Below are positions 18,182 to 27,325 of a stretch of 64,000 nt of DNA, in pieces (position 1 is the first letter of the stretch; every line of letters starts with the position of its first letter). The notes under the pieces are model-generated. The model did no database searches. It was not told where the DNA came from and saw only the letters and a list, made by a program, of their open reading frames with translations. This DNA comes from Deltaproteobacteria bacterium (lineage in GTDB: Bacteria > Myxococcota_C > UBA6777), in NCBI GenBank assembly GCA_006226375.1, contig SBHC01000086.1, forward strand, positions 1-64,000, given 5' to 3'. The position numbers and the translations under genes were made by a program.

Positions 18182-18415
18182 AAAGGTGCTACCTTTTCGG
18201 CACGGTGCTTCTGGACGTTGGGTAGGATTGTACACCAAAATGAGAGATTGTCTCTGAGATACTTAAAGGAGTACCTCCTTCCGCCTGTTCAGCTTCTTTT
18301 GCGGCGACTTTGACGGGTCGGCTTCGGGAGTTGTTGAAAAAGAATGAAGATATTTTGCGTCGTGTGTGTTGCATAAGAAAGGAAGACTCAATTTTTTTCG
18401 ACAAGGTAGTACGGT

Positions 18416-19636
18416 ATGAATCCGAAGTCGTCTGTTCCCAAGGCAAGACGCCCTCGTTCCACGTGGGAGAACAAGCGCGCGGCAGGTTCGTGGGAAGACC
18501 TTCCCTCGTTGGAGGATATCCCCCCTCTCTCATCGGAGTCTCCTGTTGGACGGTTGCGACCAGAGATCGAGCAACATCGTCAGCAGTCCTTGGGACCTTC
18601 TGTTGGGAATCCTGAGTTCGTCCGGGGTGGCTTCCGCCCTCACCGTTGGGCGTTGCTGTTGTGGGTGGTCTATCTTCTGTTGGTGTGCTTTGTTCCTGAC
18701 CACGGTCTGGTCTCTACTCCCAACCCGTCCTCGTCGTATGCTCTTGGAGCCCGTCTTGGAACCCTGTTTGGCAGCCTGGCTTGTTGGTTTTTCGGCGCGA
18801 TCGCATGGAGCCTCTTCAAGAGTTCGGCAATGACTGCGAGCCTGGTTTTTTCCTTCACTGCGCTCCTTCTCACTGGGGGCGTTGGGTACAAGTTCTACAA
18901 CAACGAGAGGAAAATTCGCGACATGCAGAGGCTGGATCAGGTGGCCTCACAGTTTCGTCAAATGACCCTTCGGCGATTGCAAACCAACCAACAGGGTTCC
19001 CTCTCTCTTGAATTGTCGCAACGACTGGCTTTCTTACAGAAGGCAAAGCTCTCAACAAAGGGGCTCTTTCGACAAGCGATACAAGCTATTGTGGAGTTGA
19101 GTGAGGAGTCGTATAAGCACGCGCAGATTTATGACCAAGCGAGGCTTGCCTTCGAGAAGAACGGTGGATTTCAGCCTTCAGCTTTGATCAGTCGAAAACG
19201 ATTACGAAGACAAATGCAGCATGTTGAGATTCTGGCTCGAGAGGGGCGACTGTTGTTTAAGCAATTTCGGGATTTCTACAAGCATGCCAACCAACGCGTG
19301 AAGAGAATCCCTGGCTTTTCTCCCTATCGCAGAGGGCTCCTCAATGGCCTGCGGCGGCGTAATCAGGCTGTGAAGAAGATGCAAGACAGATTACTGTGGT
19401 TGGAGGCCAGGGTTGCGTTGGAGTGGTGGAGAATGCTCCGATTGCTCGACCGGCAATGGAGCACCTGGAGAGCCCATCGACGAACCCAACGTGTTGTGTT
19501 TCGTAACCGAGCCCACACGTTTACTTACAACATTCACAGGCGCATCTTACAGAAGTTGTTGTCAGAGCGAACGCTGCTAAAATTACGGATTCGTCGGGCG
19601 GTTCGTTCGATGTTGGGGTCTCGTGTGTCTCCTTGA
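18416..19636 (+). CDS. Membrane protein with long basic helical tail, unknown
   Basis: 406 residues. A polar N-terminus of about 75 residues is followed by three hydrophobic segments: WALLLWVVYLLLVCFV, LGTLFGSLACWFFGAIAWSLF and SLVFSFTALLLTGGVGY. Residues about 165-406 form an almost unbroken run of Arg/Lys/Gln-rich helix with coiled-coil character and no recognised motif. No family recognised. The 3' end overlaps the convergent methyltransferase gene by 54 bp. Its very high Arg/Lys content suggests binding to an acidic partner such as nucleic acid, phospholipid or polyanions, but this is conjecture. Confidence 0.65.
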   Translation: MNPKSSVPKARRPRSTWENKRAAGSWEDLPSLEDIPPLSSESPVGRLRPEIEQHRQQSLGPSVGNPEFVRGGFRPHRWALLLWVVYLLLVCFVPDHGLVSTPNPSSSYALGARLGTLFGSLACWFFGAIAWSLFKSSAMTASLVFSFTALLLTGGVGYKFYNNERKIRDMQRLDQVASQFRQMTLRRLQTNQQGSLSLELSQRLAFLQKAKLSTKGLFRQAIQAIVELSEESYKHAQIYDQARLAFEKNGGFQPSALISRKRLRRQMQHVEILAREGRLLFKQFRDFYKHANQRVKRIPGFSPYRRGLLNGLRRRNQAVKKMQDRLLWLEARVALEWWRMLRLLDRQWSTWRAHRRTQRVVFRNRAHTFTYNIHRRILQKLLSERTLLKLRIRRAVRSMLGSRVSP

Positions 19637-20284
19637 GTTGGATTGCCGTTGCTCGTAAGCGGGAAGCGCTTCCTGGTTGTACTGCAAATGAAAGTACACA
19701 AATGGTTGTGGCGTTCCATACGGAGTTGTGTGGGTTTCCTTCTTGCTAGAGAGGAGCACAAAGTTTGGACCTAGCGTTTGGGTGAGCTTCTCCACATCGT
19801 ACGCTTCAATGGGAAGCCCACTGCATTGCTTGGGTCCATCAAGGGCAAAGGTCGCGAGGACAATATGTCCTCCTGGAGCCAATGAGTGATGCAGCGACGT
19901 GATATAGCCTTCCAGCGCTTTGGGCGTTGTCATAAAGTGGAACACTGCCCGATCGTGCCAGAGTTGGTATCTTTCGGATGGTCGAAAGGCTGTGATGTCT
20001 TGAGCAAGCCAACGGACGTTCTTCGCCTTTTCTCCCAATCTGTTTTGCGTGGTGTGTAGAGCCTCTTGAGAGATGTCCAGCACGGAAACAGAGCGATATT
20101 GTGCGTCCAGAAGGCTATCCACCAATGTCGAAGCGCCTCCTCCCACATCGATGATGCGCGCATCATTCTCTAGTTGGGATTGTTGGATGAGTTCCATGGA
20201 AGTTCGAGGGTAGGGTTGATACCAACTCACCATTTTGGAGTCTTTCTGTTGGTACACATGTTCCCAATGTATCTGTTGTGACAT
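19583..20284 (-). CDS. Class I SAM-dependent methyltransferase
   Basis: 233 residues. The start MSQQIHWEHVYQQKDSKMVSWYQ is typical of small methyltransferases of the UbiE/thiopurine type. Motif I is ARIIDVGGGASTLVDSLL (about 43-60); motif II is VSVLDISQEAL; WLAQDITAF and the acidic YQLWHDRAVFHFM follow as motifs III/IV. The substrate is unknown. The last 18 codons (Arg/Asn/Thr-rich) overlap the convergent membrane protein gene, which may have extended one of them by loss of a stop. Confidence 0.85.
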   Translation of the reverse strand: MSQQIHWEHVYQQKDSKMVSWYQPYPRTSMELIQQSQLENDARIIDVGGGASTLVDSLLDAQYRSVSVLDISQEALHTTQNRLGEKAKNVRWLAQDITAFRPSERYQLWHDRAVFHFMTTPKALEGYITSLHHSLAPGGHIVLATFALDGPKQCSGLPIEAYDVEKLTQTLGPNFVLLSSKKETHTTPYGTPQPFVYFHLQYNQEALPAYEQRQSNSRRHTRPQHRTNRPTNP

Positions 20285-20418
20285 CGTCGTTGCCTCCAGT
20301 GCGTATGCAAAACAATCTTCAAGTTGTAAGGAGACGAAGGACGAAAACAGGTTGCAAAACTTTTTTGGGAGGGGATGTCGATGAGATAGAGAGAGGAGCT
20401 ACAAGAGGGAGGATTTGT

Positions 20419-20769
20419 TTATTGGCAAACTGCGAGGCAGCTTGGGATCTTGTCTTCTGGTGCACCACCGCCGGTAAAATCTCCACAGGTCAATGCTTTG
20501 TATTCATTAACGCAAGCGGCTGCTTTTGTGGGGCTATAGGTTTTTCCATCCTTGCAAACGGTTCCAAGGCTGTCGCACTTTGCAGCAGCTTCGCAGGACG
20601 CTTGATCTTTGTAGGTCGGGCTCAGTTTTCTGATGTTTTCAGGAAGGCATTCAATGAGCTTGGCACAGCTGGCCTTGGTGACTTCTTTGCATGCTTGCTC
20701 AGGAGAAAGACCACAGCTCCAAACCAAAAATACAGCAATACCTAGACCCAAAAGCTTAACGACTTTCAT
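20419..20769 (-). CDS. Small Cys-rich lipoprotein
   Basis: 116 residues from ATG 20769, which has AGGA about 8 bases upstream, whereas the ATG at 20793 has none. The signal MKVVKLLGLGIAVFLVWSCG ends in a lipobox-like VWSC. The mature part has about ten Cys in small pairs (QACKEVTKASCAKLIECL, ASCEAAAKCDS, AACVNEYKALTCGD, PSCLAVCQ), like other small lipoproteins of this genome type. Function unknown. Confidence 0.7.
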   Translation of the reverse strand: MKVVKLLGLGIAVFLVWSCGLSPEQACKEVTKASCAKLIECLPENIRKLSPTYKDQASCEAAAKCDSLGTVCKDGKTYSPTKAAACVNEYKALTCGDFTGGGAPEDKIPSCLAVCQ

Positions 20770-20976
20770 AGGAGTGTTCCTTTTTGTGTTCATAGGGTTG
20801 AACTGAAATAGAAGGAGGATGCCTTATGGCATCGATAGGTTAGGTTGTCAACAATTGTGTTGTGGATTCTAAGCGATAGGGAATGCAGACAGCAAAATGG
20901 GAGTTACCTGGGGGACGCTTTCTGCTGAAACGTTCGATCTGATTCTATCCCAAGGCTCACAACAAGGAGAGTTACC

Positions 20977-21855
20977 ATGTCGGCAGAGAATACATACACA
21001 CCCCCAAAGGTGTGGACCTGGGACCAAGAGAGTGGTGGACAGTTTTCAAAGATCAATCGACCCACCGCTGGAGCCACACACGAGAAAGAACTTCCTGTCG
21101 GTGAACATGGCCTGCAACTCTACTCTTTGGCAACTCCCAACGGTGTTAAAGTCACCATCTTGTTGGAGGAGCTTCTTGCTGCAGGTTTTCAAGGCGCTGA
21201 ATACGACGCATGGCTCATCAACATCGGAGAGGGTGACCAGTTTGGGAGCGGCTTTGTTGACATCAACCCCAACTCCAAGATTCCTGCGTTGTTGGACCGT
21301 CGAAAAGACCCTGCACAGCGTGTGTTTGAGTCTGGAGCCATTCTTCTCTACCTGGCCGAAGAGTTTGGCGCGTTTTTGCCTCAAGACTCCAGTGCACGGA
21401 CAGAAGCCATGAACTGGCTGTTTTGGCAGATGGGGAGCGCTCCGTTTTTGGGTGGAGGGTTTGGACACTTTTACAACTACGCCCCTGAAAAGTGGGAGTA
21501 TCCGATCAATCGTTACGCCATGGAGGCCAAACGCCAAATGGATGTCCTCGACCAACATCTTGCAGACCATGAGTTTATGGCCGGGCAGGACTACTCGATT
21601 GCAGATATGGCAATCTGGCCATGGTACGGGGTGTTGGCGCGAGGTTCTCTCTACGACGCTGCAGAGTTTCTCTCCGTTCATGAGTACACCCACGTCCAGC
21701 GTTGGGCAGAGCAAATTTGGGAACGTCCCGCTGTCCAACGAGGTCGTAGGGTGAACCGCGCCTGGGGAGATAGCAGCGAACAGCTGCGAGAACGTCACGA
21801 CGCCAGTGACTTTGAGCTGCGAACCCAAGACAAACTGGAAGCTGCATCGGGGTAG
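20977..21855 (+). CDS. yghU: Glutathione S-transferase family, YghU-like disulfide-bond oxidoreductase
   Basis: 292 residues. It has the long N-terminal extension of YghU-type enzymes (YTPPKVWTWDQESGGQFSKINRPTAGATHEKELPVG) before the thioredoxin-like domain (LQLYSLATPNGVKVTILLEEL, NPNSKIPAL, FESGAILLYLAEEFG) and a helical C-terminal domain (MNWLFWQMGSAPFLGGGFGHF). YghU-type enzymes bind two glutathiones and reduce disulfides. Gene length matches the E. coli protein (about 288). AAGGAG precedes the ATG by 7 bases. It converges on the GMC oxidoreductase gene. Confidence 0.92.
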   Translation: MSAENTYTPPKVWTWDQESGGQFSKINRPTAGATHEKELPVGEHGLQLYSLATPNGVKVTILLEELLAAGFQGAEYDAWLINIGEGDQFGSGFVDINPNSKIPALLDRRKDPAQRVFESGAILLYLAEEFGAFLPQDSSARTEAMNWLFWQMGSAPFLGGGFGHFYNYAPEKWEYPINRYAMEAKRQMDVLDQHLADHEFMAGQDYSIADMAIWPWYGVLARGSLYDAAEFLSVHEYTHVQRWAEQIWERPAVQRGRRVNRAWGDSSEQLRERHDASDFELRTQDKLEAASG

Positions 21856-21884
21856 GGCGCCTGGGGCAAACGTCGGTCGGTTTC

Positions 21885-23456
21885 TTAGGATGAGGCTGTG
21901 CCAAGGATAAGGTCGGAGGCTCTCTCTGCAATCGCCACTGTGGGAAGGTGGGTGTTGGCGTTGATGATCTCGGGCATCACGGAGGTATCGACAACCCGCA
22001 GCTTTTCGACCCCGTGAACACGAAGCTCACCATCCACTACAGCATCCTTTCCGGTTCCCATGCTGCATGTGCATGCTGGGTGGTACAGCGTCTCAGCGTT
22101 TTGCCGGATGTATTCTTCCAACTGCTCGTCGGTCTGCAAATCGTTGCCAGGGATGTATTCTTCTCCTCGGCAATAATCAAACGGTGACGCTTGGGCGATC
22201 TCTCGACCCAGCTTGAGCCCTGCCAGAAACAACTTCATATCGTTGGGGTGGGACAAGTATTGTGGGTCAATGTGTGGATGTTCGAGGGGGTCCGGTGAGG
22301 CCAACTGAATAAACCCCCGGCTCTTTACCTTGACCAAGGTTGGACCAATGGAAAACCCATGTCCTTCCGGTTGTACAAAGCCATGCTCAATGAAAAAACC
22401 TGGCGCAAAGTGAAATTGCATATCAGGTCCTTCGCTGTCCTCCTGTAACGTGACGAACCCGCCCGCCTCTCCAACGTTGCTGGTTAACATCCCTCGCTTA
22501 AACAGCAGATAGCTAAGGATGTTCCATACGCTCTCTGCGCTGGCCAGGGAGCCTCCATTTGTTACATAATGACACACACCAACAAACAGATGGTCCTGCA
22601 AGTTCTGTCCTACACCAGGACGGTCGGCCACTACAGATATCCCCATGTCCTGGAGGTGTTGACCAGGTCCAACGCCTGAAAGCATCAGAAGCTGGGGAGA
22701 GTTGATGGCTCCTCCGCTGAGAATGACCTCTCCTTGGGCTTGTAGCTCCTCGGTTCTTCCTTCGCGCTGTACCTTCACGCCCACGCACGTTTGTTTGTCC
22801 CATAGCAGCGAGATGACTTGCGCATGTGTCATGACTGTTAGGTTGGGGCGGTTCAGAATCGGCTTAACGTAAGCGACGTAGGCGCTGCAACGTTTCCCTT
22901 TGCGCTGCGTCACGTGGTAGTGGCCAAAGCCCTCTTGCTCACCGTCATTGAAGTCATAGTTTTTTGGGTATCCCAAAGAGACAGCGGCGTCGATGAACGT
23001 TTGGGATAGAGCGTGGGGGCTGCGCAACGCTGAGATGGTAATGGGTCCATCATGCCCGTGCTCCGGAGTGTTTTCCAAGGTGTAGTCTTCTGCGCGGTTG
23101 AAGTAAGGCAGGAGGTCATTGTAACTCCAACCTGGGTTTTCCAACGCCCAACGATTGTAGGTGCTGTGGTGCCCTCGCTGGTAAATCATGGCGTTCATCG
23201 ACGAGCTTCCTCCCAGCATTTTGCCACGAGGCCAGTACAGCTGTCGCCCACCCAGGTGAGCTTGCGGTGCTGTCTGGTAGTTCCAATCGACCTCCGACTT
23301 AAACAGCTTGCTGAAGGCTGCGGGGATATGAATCTCTTGCTTCTTGTCGGGTCCGCCTGCCTCCAACAAAAGGACCTTGGAGCGACCATCTGCAGAGAGA
23401 CGGTTGGCTAGAACACAGCCTGCTGAACCTGCACCAACGATGATGAAATCGTACAT
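21885..23456 (-). CDS. GMC-family FAD oxidoreductase (choline dehydrogenase-like)
   Basis: 523 residues, the usual family length. N-terminal dinucleotide site DFIIVGAGSAGCVLANRLS and LLLEAGG; GMC signature 1 GKMLGGSSSMNAMIYQRG; second signature GGAINSPQLLMLSGVGP; C-terminal catalytic region YHPACTCSMG with the active-site His, and NANTHLPTVAIAERASDLIL (the second position, His or Asn in the family, appears as NANTH). Oxidises alcohols with FAD; substrate is uncertain as choline-dehydrogenase annotation is common but weak. No betaine genes lie nearby, so a general alcohol dehydrogenase is equally likely. Confidence 0.9.
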   Translation of the reverse strand: MYDFIIVGAGSAGCVLANRLSADGRSKVLLLEAGGPDKKQEIHIPAAFSKLFKSEVDWNYQTAPQAHLGGRQLYWPRGKMLGGSSSMNAMIYQRGHHSTYNRWALENPGWSYNDLLPYFNRAEDYTLENTPEHGHDGPITISALRSPHALSQTFIDAAVSLGYPKNYDFNDGEQEGFGHYHVTQRKGKRCSAYVAYVKPILNRPNLTVMTHAQVISLLWDKQTCVGVKVQREGRTEELQAQGEVILSGGAINSPQLLMLSGVGPGQHLQDMGISVVADRPGVGQNLQDHLFVGVCHYVTNGGSLASAESVWNILSYLLFKRGMLTSNVGEAGGFVTLQEDSEGPDMQFHFAPGFFIEHGFVQPEGHGFSIGPTLVKVKSRGFIQLASPDPLEHPHIDPQYLSHPNDMKLFLAGLKLGREIAQASPFDYCRGEEYIPGNDLQTDEQLEEYIRQNAETLYHPACTCSMGTGKDAVVDGELRVHGVEKLRVVDTSVMPEIINANTHLPTVAIAERASDLILGTASS

Positions 23457-23614
23457 AGAACCTCCTGCACTTTTGGATTCTTCTCTACCCCACTTGCTGT
23501 CAGTCTATGCTGTTTTGGGGGAGGGCGTCTACCCTTTGGGAGGAGAGTACTGGTGGTTCAGAGCAGCAGTGCAGGAGTGTTCTCTTGTCTTTGGAGCGCG
23601 GATTCGAGTGCCCT

Positions 23615-25078
23615 TTATTCTTTCGGCTTGGGACAGAGAGGATCTGGGTTGGTTCGGATGCCAAGGTAGAGAAACTTTGGATCGGCCGGTGAGACCACAA
23701 TCTCGTCAAAGTCAGGATAGGGGTGGTTGTTCCAAGTTAACGAATTTGTCGTAGCGTTGTACACATAAATGTTGGTTCCGTACTGACTGGCGCACGTTCC
23801 AAACGCCCAGTACAAGACGTCAGCCTTGGTGGGGTGAGGTGTTATGTTGGTTCCGTTGGTAAGTATCACATCGTTGTGTTGGAGGTGGAGGACGACGGAC
23901 TTAAACGTGAGTCCTCCATCGGTAGAGTGCCAGATCTGCTTGCCGTTTGATTTGCCTCCGCCAGCAAATTTTAAGTCGATGCCTTGGGCCCAGACCACCT
24001 GACCGTTCGCAGGTGACACCACAACGTTGAATCCATTGGCTGGGTCTCCAGGATTACCTGTCAAGCCTGTGGAGGGCTTCCAGGTTTTCCCTCCGTCTTG
24101 CGTGACATAAAAACCTTCTCTCATGATGCCATACAAAGCGTGGTCAAGGTCTTGCGGATCAAAAGCGACTCGATACCCCGACAGGCCCGACGTTGTGGTG
24201 GGTGCTGTCCCCACTTTCTTCCAGAGCGTGCCGCCGTTCGACGTCTCGTAGAAGGTGCCATCTTTGGCGCCCAGTCGGATTCGATCTGGGTCTTTGGGGT
24301 CTGCTCCCAGGCCCAGAATGTTGGAGGTGGGGGAGTTGAGCTTGGTGATGGTGGTTCCGTCGATACGGAAGAGTCCATTGGAGTTGTCACTCCAGGCCCA
24401 CACGCGATCTTGGGCTCCTAGCACAAGGCGGAGAAGGTTGGGGTTGACTGTTCCCAATTGGGTCCAGGTGCAGCCAGCATCCGTCGAACGGTACAGGGCG
24501 TTGGCGTGCTGTGCGAGCAGGGTGTTGGCTGTTTTCAGAGCGACCAACCCGTATGTGTATCGCATTCCTCCTTGGATTGGGACTTTGGAACCCAAGACTG
24601 TTTTCCCTTCGTCCTTGCTCCAACCTATTCCTGGCATTCCCGAAATGGAGGTGCAGGTCGGTACGATCCAGGCTGAAGGTGCAGGTTCTCCCGGTGTTGT
24701 CTCCCCTGGTGTGGCTTCTTGTGTTGCTTCCTCAGAGACCACTTCTTGGCTGCTCTCTTCGGGTGTACTCTCTTCCGCGTCTGCTACGCTCTCATCTCCA
24801 CCATCCTGTGCGGCGTCTTGCCCGCTTTCTTCCTGCACAGGCTCGGGTCCAGGCTCTTTGCCAGGCTCTTTGCCAGGTTCTGGAGTCGGTTCCTTCTGTG
24901 GGTTTTCTTGCGTGGCTTCTGCTTGTGTTCCCCCATCGGAGGCTTTTTCCGCCAACGTCTCTTGTCCTACAGGAGGGGGAGAGCAGGCTGTTGTCCCGAT
25001 ATTCCCGAGCCATCCAATGACTCCAATCCATAAACATACAACAACAAACTTTCTGGGCAACATCCGTTTTTGTTCCAT
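23615..25078 (-). CDS. Lipoprotein with BNR/sialidase-like beta-propeller repeats
   Basis: 487 residues; AAGGAAG is 6 bases before ATG 25078. The signal ends in GTTACSPP; a Glu/Pro/Gln/Thr linker of about 105 residues follows. The C-terminal domain has Asp-box repeats such as YRSTDAGCTWTQLG, YETSNGGTLWKKVG, YVTQDGGKTWKP and WHSTDGGLTFKS, the S-x-D-x-G-x-T-W pattern of sialidase/photosystem-stability-factor propellers. The propeller probably binds a surface ligand; no sialidase catalytic residues were identified. Outer-membrane or surface localisation is likely. Confidence 0.83.
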   Translation of the reverse strand: MEQKRMLPRKFVVVCLWIGVIGWLGNIGTTACSPPPVGQETLAEKASDGGTQAEATQENPQKEPTPEPGKEPGKEPGPEPVQEESGQDAAQDGGDESVADAEESTPEESSQEVVSEEATQEATPGETTPGEPAPSAWIVPTCTSISGMPGIGWSKDEGKTVLGSKVPIQGGMRYTYGLVALKTANTLLAQHANALYRSTDAGCTWTQLGTVNPNLLRLVLGAQDRVWAWSDNSNGLFRIDGTTITKLNSPTSNILGLGADPKDPDRIRLGAKDGTFYETSNGGTLWKKVGTAPTTTSGLSGYRVAFDPQDLDHALYGIMREGFYVTQDGGKTWKPSTGLTGNPGDPANGFNVVVSPANGQVVWAQGIDLKFAGGGKSNGKQIWHSTDGGLTFKSVVLHLQHNDVILTNGTNITPHPTKADVLYWAFGTCASQYGTNIYVYNATTNSLTWNNHPYPDFDEIVVSPADPKFLYLGIRTNPDPLCPKPKE

Positions 25079-25374
25079 CTTGTCTTCCTTTGGCTCTCAC
25101 GCTTTGCATTGCGGGCAGAAGTTCTTTGTAGCAAGGCTTGTTCCAATTCTCTTCGTACCTCACAACAAATGAGATATTCCCAACGTAGGTTAAATTGTGA
25201 CAGTCGAACGATGCAAGCGTTTGGCTGAACTCTCAAAAAACTGTGAATGTTCCTCGCGGTTTTTTGATGGAACAGTGAAGCGTACTTCTCTGTCACGGCA
25301 GGGTGCTTTTCAGAAGAGTTGGGAGTGTGTATGCTTGCGGCTCTTTTGGGTCAAGTCACAAAGTGGGGTCAGAG

Positions 25375-26307
25375 ATGGAACGCGCTGTCGTTCTCGAAGC
25401 TACAGAGCTCAAGAAGTCGTACGGTTCGTTTGAAGCGGTGAAGGGTATTAACTTTCAAGTCCATGCTCAAGAGTGTTACGGTTTCTTAGGGCCAAACGGC
25501 GCAGGCAAAACCTCGACCATGAAGATGATGTATGGCGCCAGCACCATCACAAGTGGTTCCATCCGTGTGTTGGGCATGGATGTTCAACAAGAGCTTCGTG
25601 CTATCAAGCGAAGGCTGGGTGTTGTTCCACAAGAATTAAACCTGGATGATGAGCTTCCTGTTATTGAAAACCTGCAAGTGTACGGGCGTTACTTCAATTT
25701 GGGGTGGAAAGAGTCGGGTCTTCGAGCGGAGCGACTGCTGGAGCAAATGCAACTGTCAGAGAAGCGAGATGAAAAAGTGCAAGCTCTGTCGGGGGGAATG
25801 AAACGGAGATTGTTGATCGCCCGAGCCTTGGTTTCCCAACCCGACTTGCTCATCCTGGATGAACCTACCGTCGGGCTAGACCCACAAGCTCGCCACTTGC
25901 TTTGGGATATTCTTCATGACCTGAAGCGGCAGGGAATGACACTGCTTCTTACCACCCATTACATGGATGAAGCCGAACAACTGTGTGACCGGCTTGTGGT
26001 GATGCATGAGGGCTCTATCATTGCAGAAGACTCTCCGCAAAGCTTAATCCAAAAGCATGTGGGGAAAGAGGTGTTGGAGGTGACATCCGAATCGTATGAC
26101 ACGATGGACGTAGTCAACGCTGCTGAGGGGAGCATCTCTGGGTGGGAAAAAGCTGGCGAGAGACTCTTGCTGTACAGCCCCGACGCTGAAGCTACTTTGG
26201 GTGTATTGCGAGAGGCCTCGATTCCTCTCTCTCGTGTGTTGATGCGACGAGCCACGTTGGAAGATGTCTTTTTGCAACTGACAGGTCGAAAGTTGGGGAA
26301 CGGATGA
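25375..26307 (+). CDS. ABC transporter ATP-binding protein, NodI/DrrA type
   Basis: 310 residues from ATG 25375, chosen since homology starts at ERAVVLEATELKKSYG and the longer frame to 25303 adds unconserved residues. Walker A GPNGAGKT, Q-loop VVPQELNLDD, signature LSGGMKRR, Walker B LLILDEPTVGLDP and switch TTHYMDEAEQL are all intact. The C-terminal extension (about 225-310) is the regulatory tail of drug and lipo-oligosaccharide exporters. It overlaps the permease gene by 4 bp (ATGA), implying translational coupling. Substrate unknown. Confidence 0.92.
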   Translation: MERAVVLEATELKKSYGSFEAVKGINFQVHAQECYGFLGPNGAGKTSTMKMMYGASTITSGSIRVLGMDVQQELRAIKRRLGVVPQELNLDDELPVIENLQVYGRYFNLGWKESGLRAERLLEQMQLSEKRDEKVQALSGGMKRRLLIARALVSQPDLLILDEPTVGLDPQARHLLWDILHDLKRQGMTLLLTTHYMDEAEQLCDRLVVMHEGSIIAEDSPQSLIQKHVGKEVLEVTSESYDTMDVVNAAEGSISGWEKAGERLLLYSPDAEATLGVLREASIPLSRVLMRRATLEDVFLQLTGRKLGNG

Positions 26308-27098
26308 AAACGTTATGGCTTGGGTGGCTTCCTCCTCGAATCTCCTGGATTGCATCTTGGCGAGTATGGCAACGCAATGCGACTGTGTATCGTCGGACCT
26401 TCCAATACAACATTCTTCCTAACTTCTTTGAGCCTATCTTCTACTTGGCTTCGTTGGGTTTGGGTTTGGCGATGCACATCAAGCAAATGGAAGGGATGCC
26501 CTATGTACCTTTCATTGCTTCAGGTCTTCTCGCATCGCAGGCGATGATGGGTGCTTCGTTTGAGGTGACCTACAATGTGTTTGTCAAAATGACGTTTGCC
26601 AAGACGTACGATGCTATCCTCACAACGCCCGTTCACATCGAAGACATTGCTATGGGAGAGATCCTATGGGCTGTGACACGCTCGCTGATCTATGCGGTGG
26701 TTTTCTTGTTGGTGATAGGGTTGTGGGGGCTGGTGCATACTCCTTGGGCGCTGCTTGCCATTCCTGCAGCGATGCTGGTCGGAGCGCTGTTTGCAGGGAT
26801 TGGACTCACCTTTACAGCGCTGGTCCCCAACATCGATATGTATAGCTTTTACTTTACCTTGTTTCTAACTCCTTTGTTCTTGTTCTCGGGTATCTTCTTT
26901 TCTCTACAAGATATGCCATCTTGGGTTCAGACTGTCGCATGGCTTACGCCGTTGTTTCATGGCGTTGAGCTTATGCGTGCGCTGGTTCTTCGTGGACCCA
27001 ACCTCACCACGTTGCTCCATGTTGCTTGCCTTGCTGGTGCGGCCTTCTTCTTCTGCTCTCTCTCCATCCGCTTGTTCTGTCGACGGATGTTGAAGTAG
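26304..27098 (+). CDS. ABC-2 type permease, NodJ-like
   Basis: 264 residues with six hydrophobic segments. The N-terminus WLPPRISWIASWRVWQRNATVYRRTF and IFYLASLGLGLAMHI match the ABC-2/NodJ type; the conserved FSGIFFSLQDMPSWVQTVAWLTPLFHGVELMRAL sequence lies near the C-terminus. Partner of the ATP-binding protein upstream; together they would export a lipid-linked or amphipathic molecule across the inner membrane. No biosynthesis genes for such a cargo adjoin. Confidence 0.9.
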   Translation: MKTLWLGWLPPRISWIASWRVWQRNATVYRRTFQYNILPNFFEPIFYLASLGLGLAMHIKQMEGMPYVPFIASGLLASQAMMGASFEVTYNVFVKMTFAKTYDAILTTPVHIEDIAMGEILWAVTRSLIYAVVFLLVIGLWGLVHTPWALLAIPAAMLVGALFAGIGLTFTALVPNIDMYSFYFTLFLTPLFLFSGIFFSLQDMPSWVQTVAWLTPLFHGVELMRALVLRGPNLTTLLHVACLAGAAFFFCSLSIRLFCRRMLK

Positions 27099-27200
27099 AC
27101 CAACGCTGATACTGTTCTTGCTCCCACAACACTCAACTCAGCACGCGATAGGTCCCGCCCCTTTCTACTCTACCGCAACCTACCGGACCCTGCCCTACAT

Positions 27201-27228
27201 CAACAAACCAACGGCCTACGACCGCACA
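27201..27228 (+). repeat. Dispersed intergenic repeat, copy 1 (short)
   Basis: Contains AACAAACCAACGGCCTACGA followed by CCGCA. The core CCAACGGCCTACGACCGCA recurs with changes near 33014, and on the opposite strand near 40260, 40520 and 40695. Lies 98 bp before the flavoenzyme start. Confidence 0.5.
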
Positions 27229-27325
27229 TCTTGCACCTCTCTTGATTGTACTGCGCTTCAAAACAAGGTAGGATACAGCCTTGTCCTTGTTGCAGAGTGT
27301 TCTGAATTAAGAAGGGGTTTCTGGC

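Noticed and set aside
21885-23456. Assignment as true choline dehydrogenase (betA)
   Set aside because: Only general GMC motifs are visible and no betaine genes are nearby, so no symbol is given.
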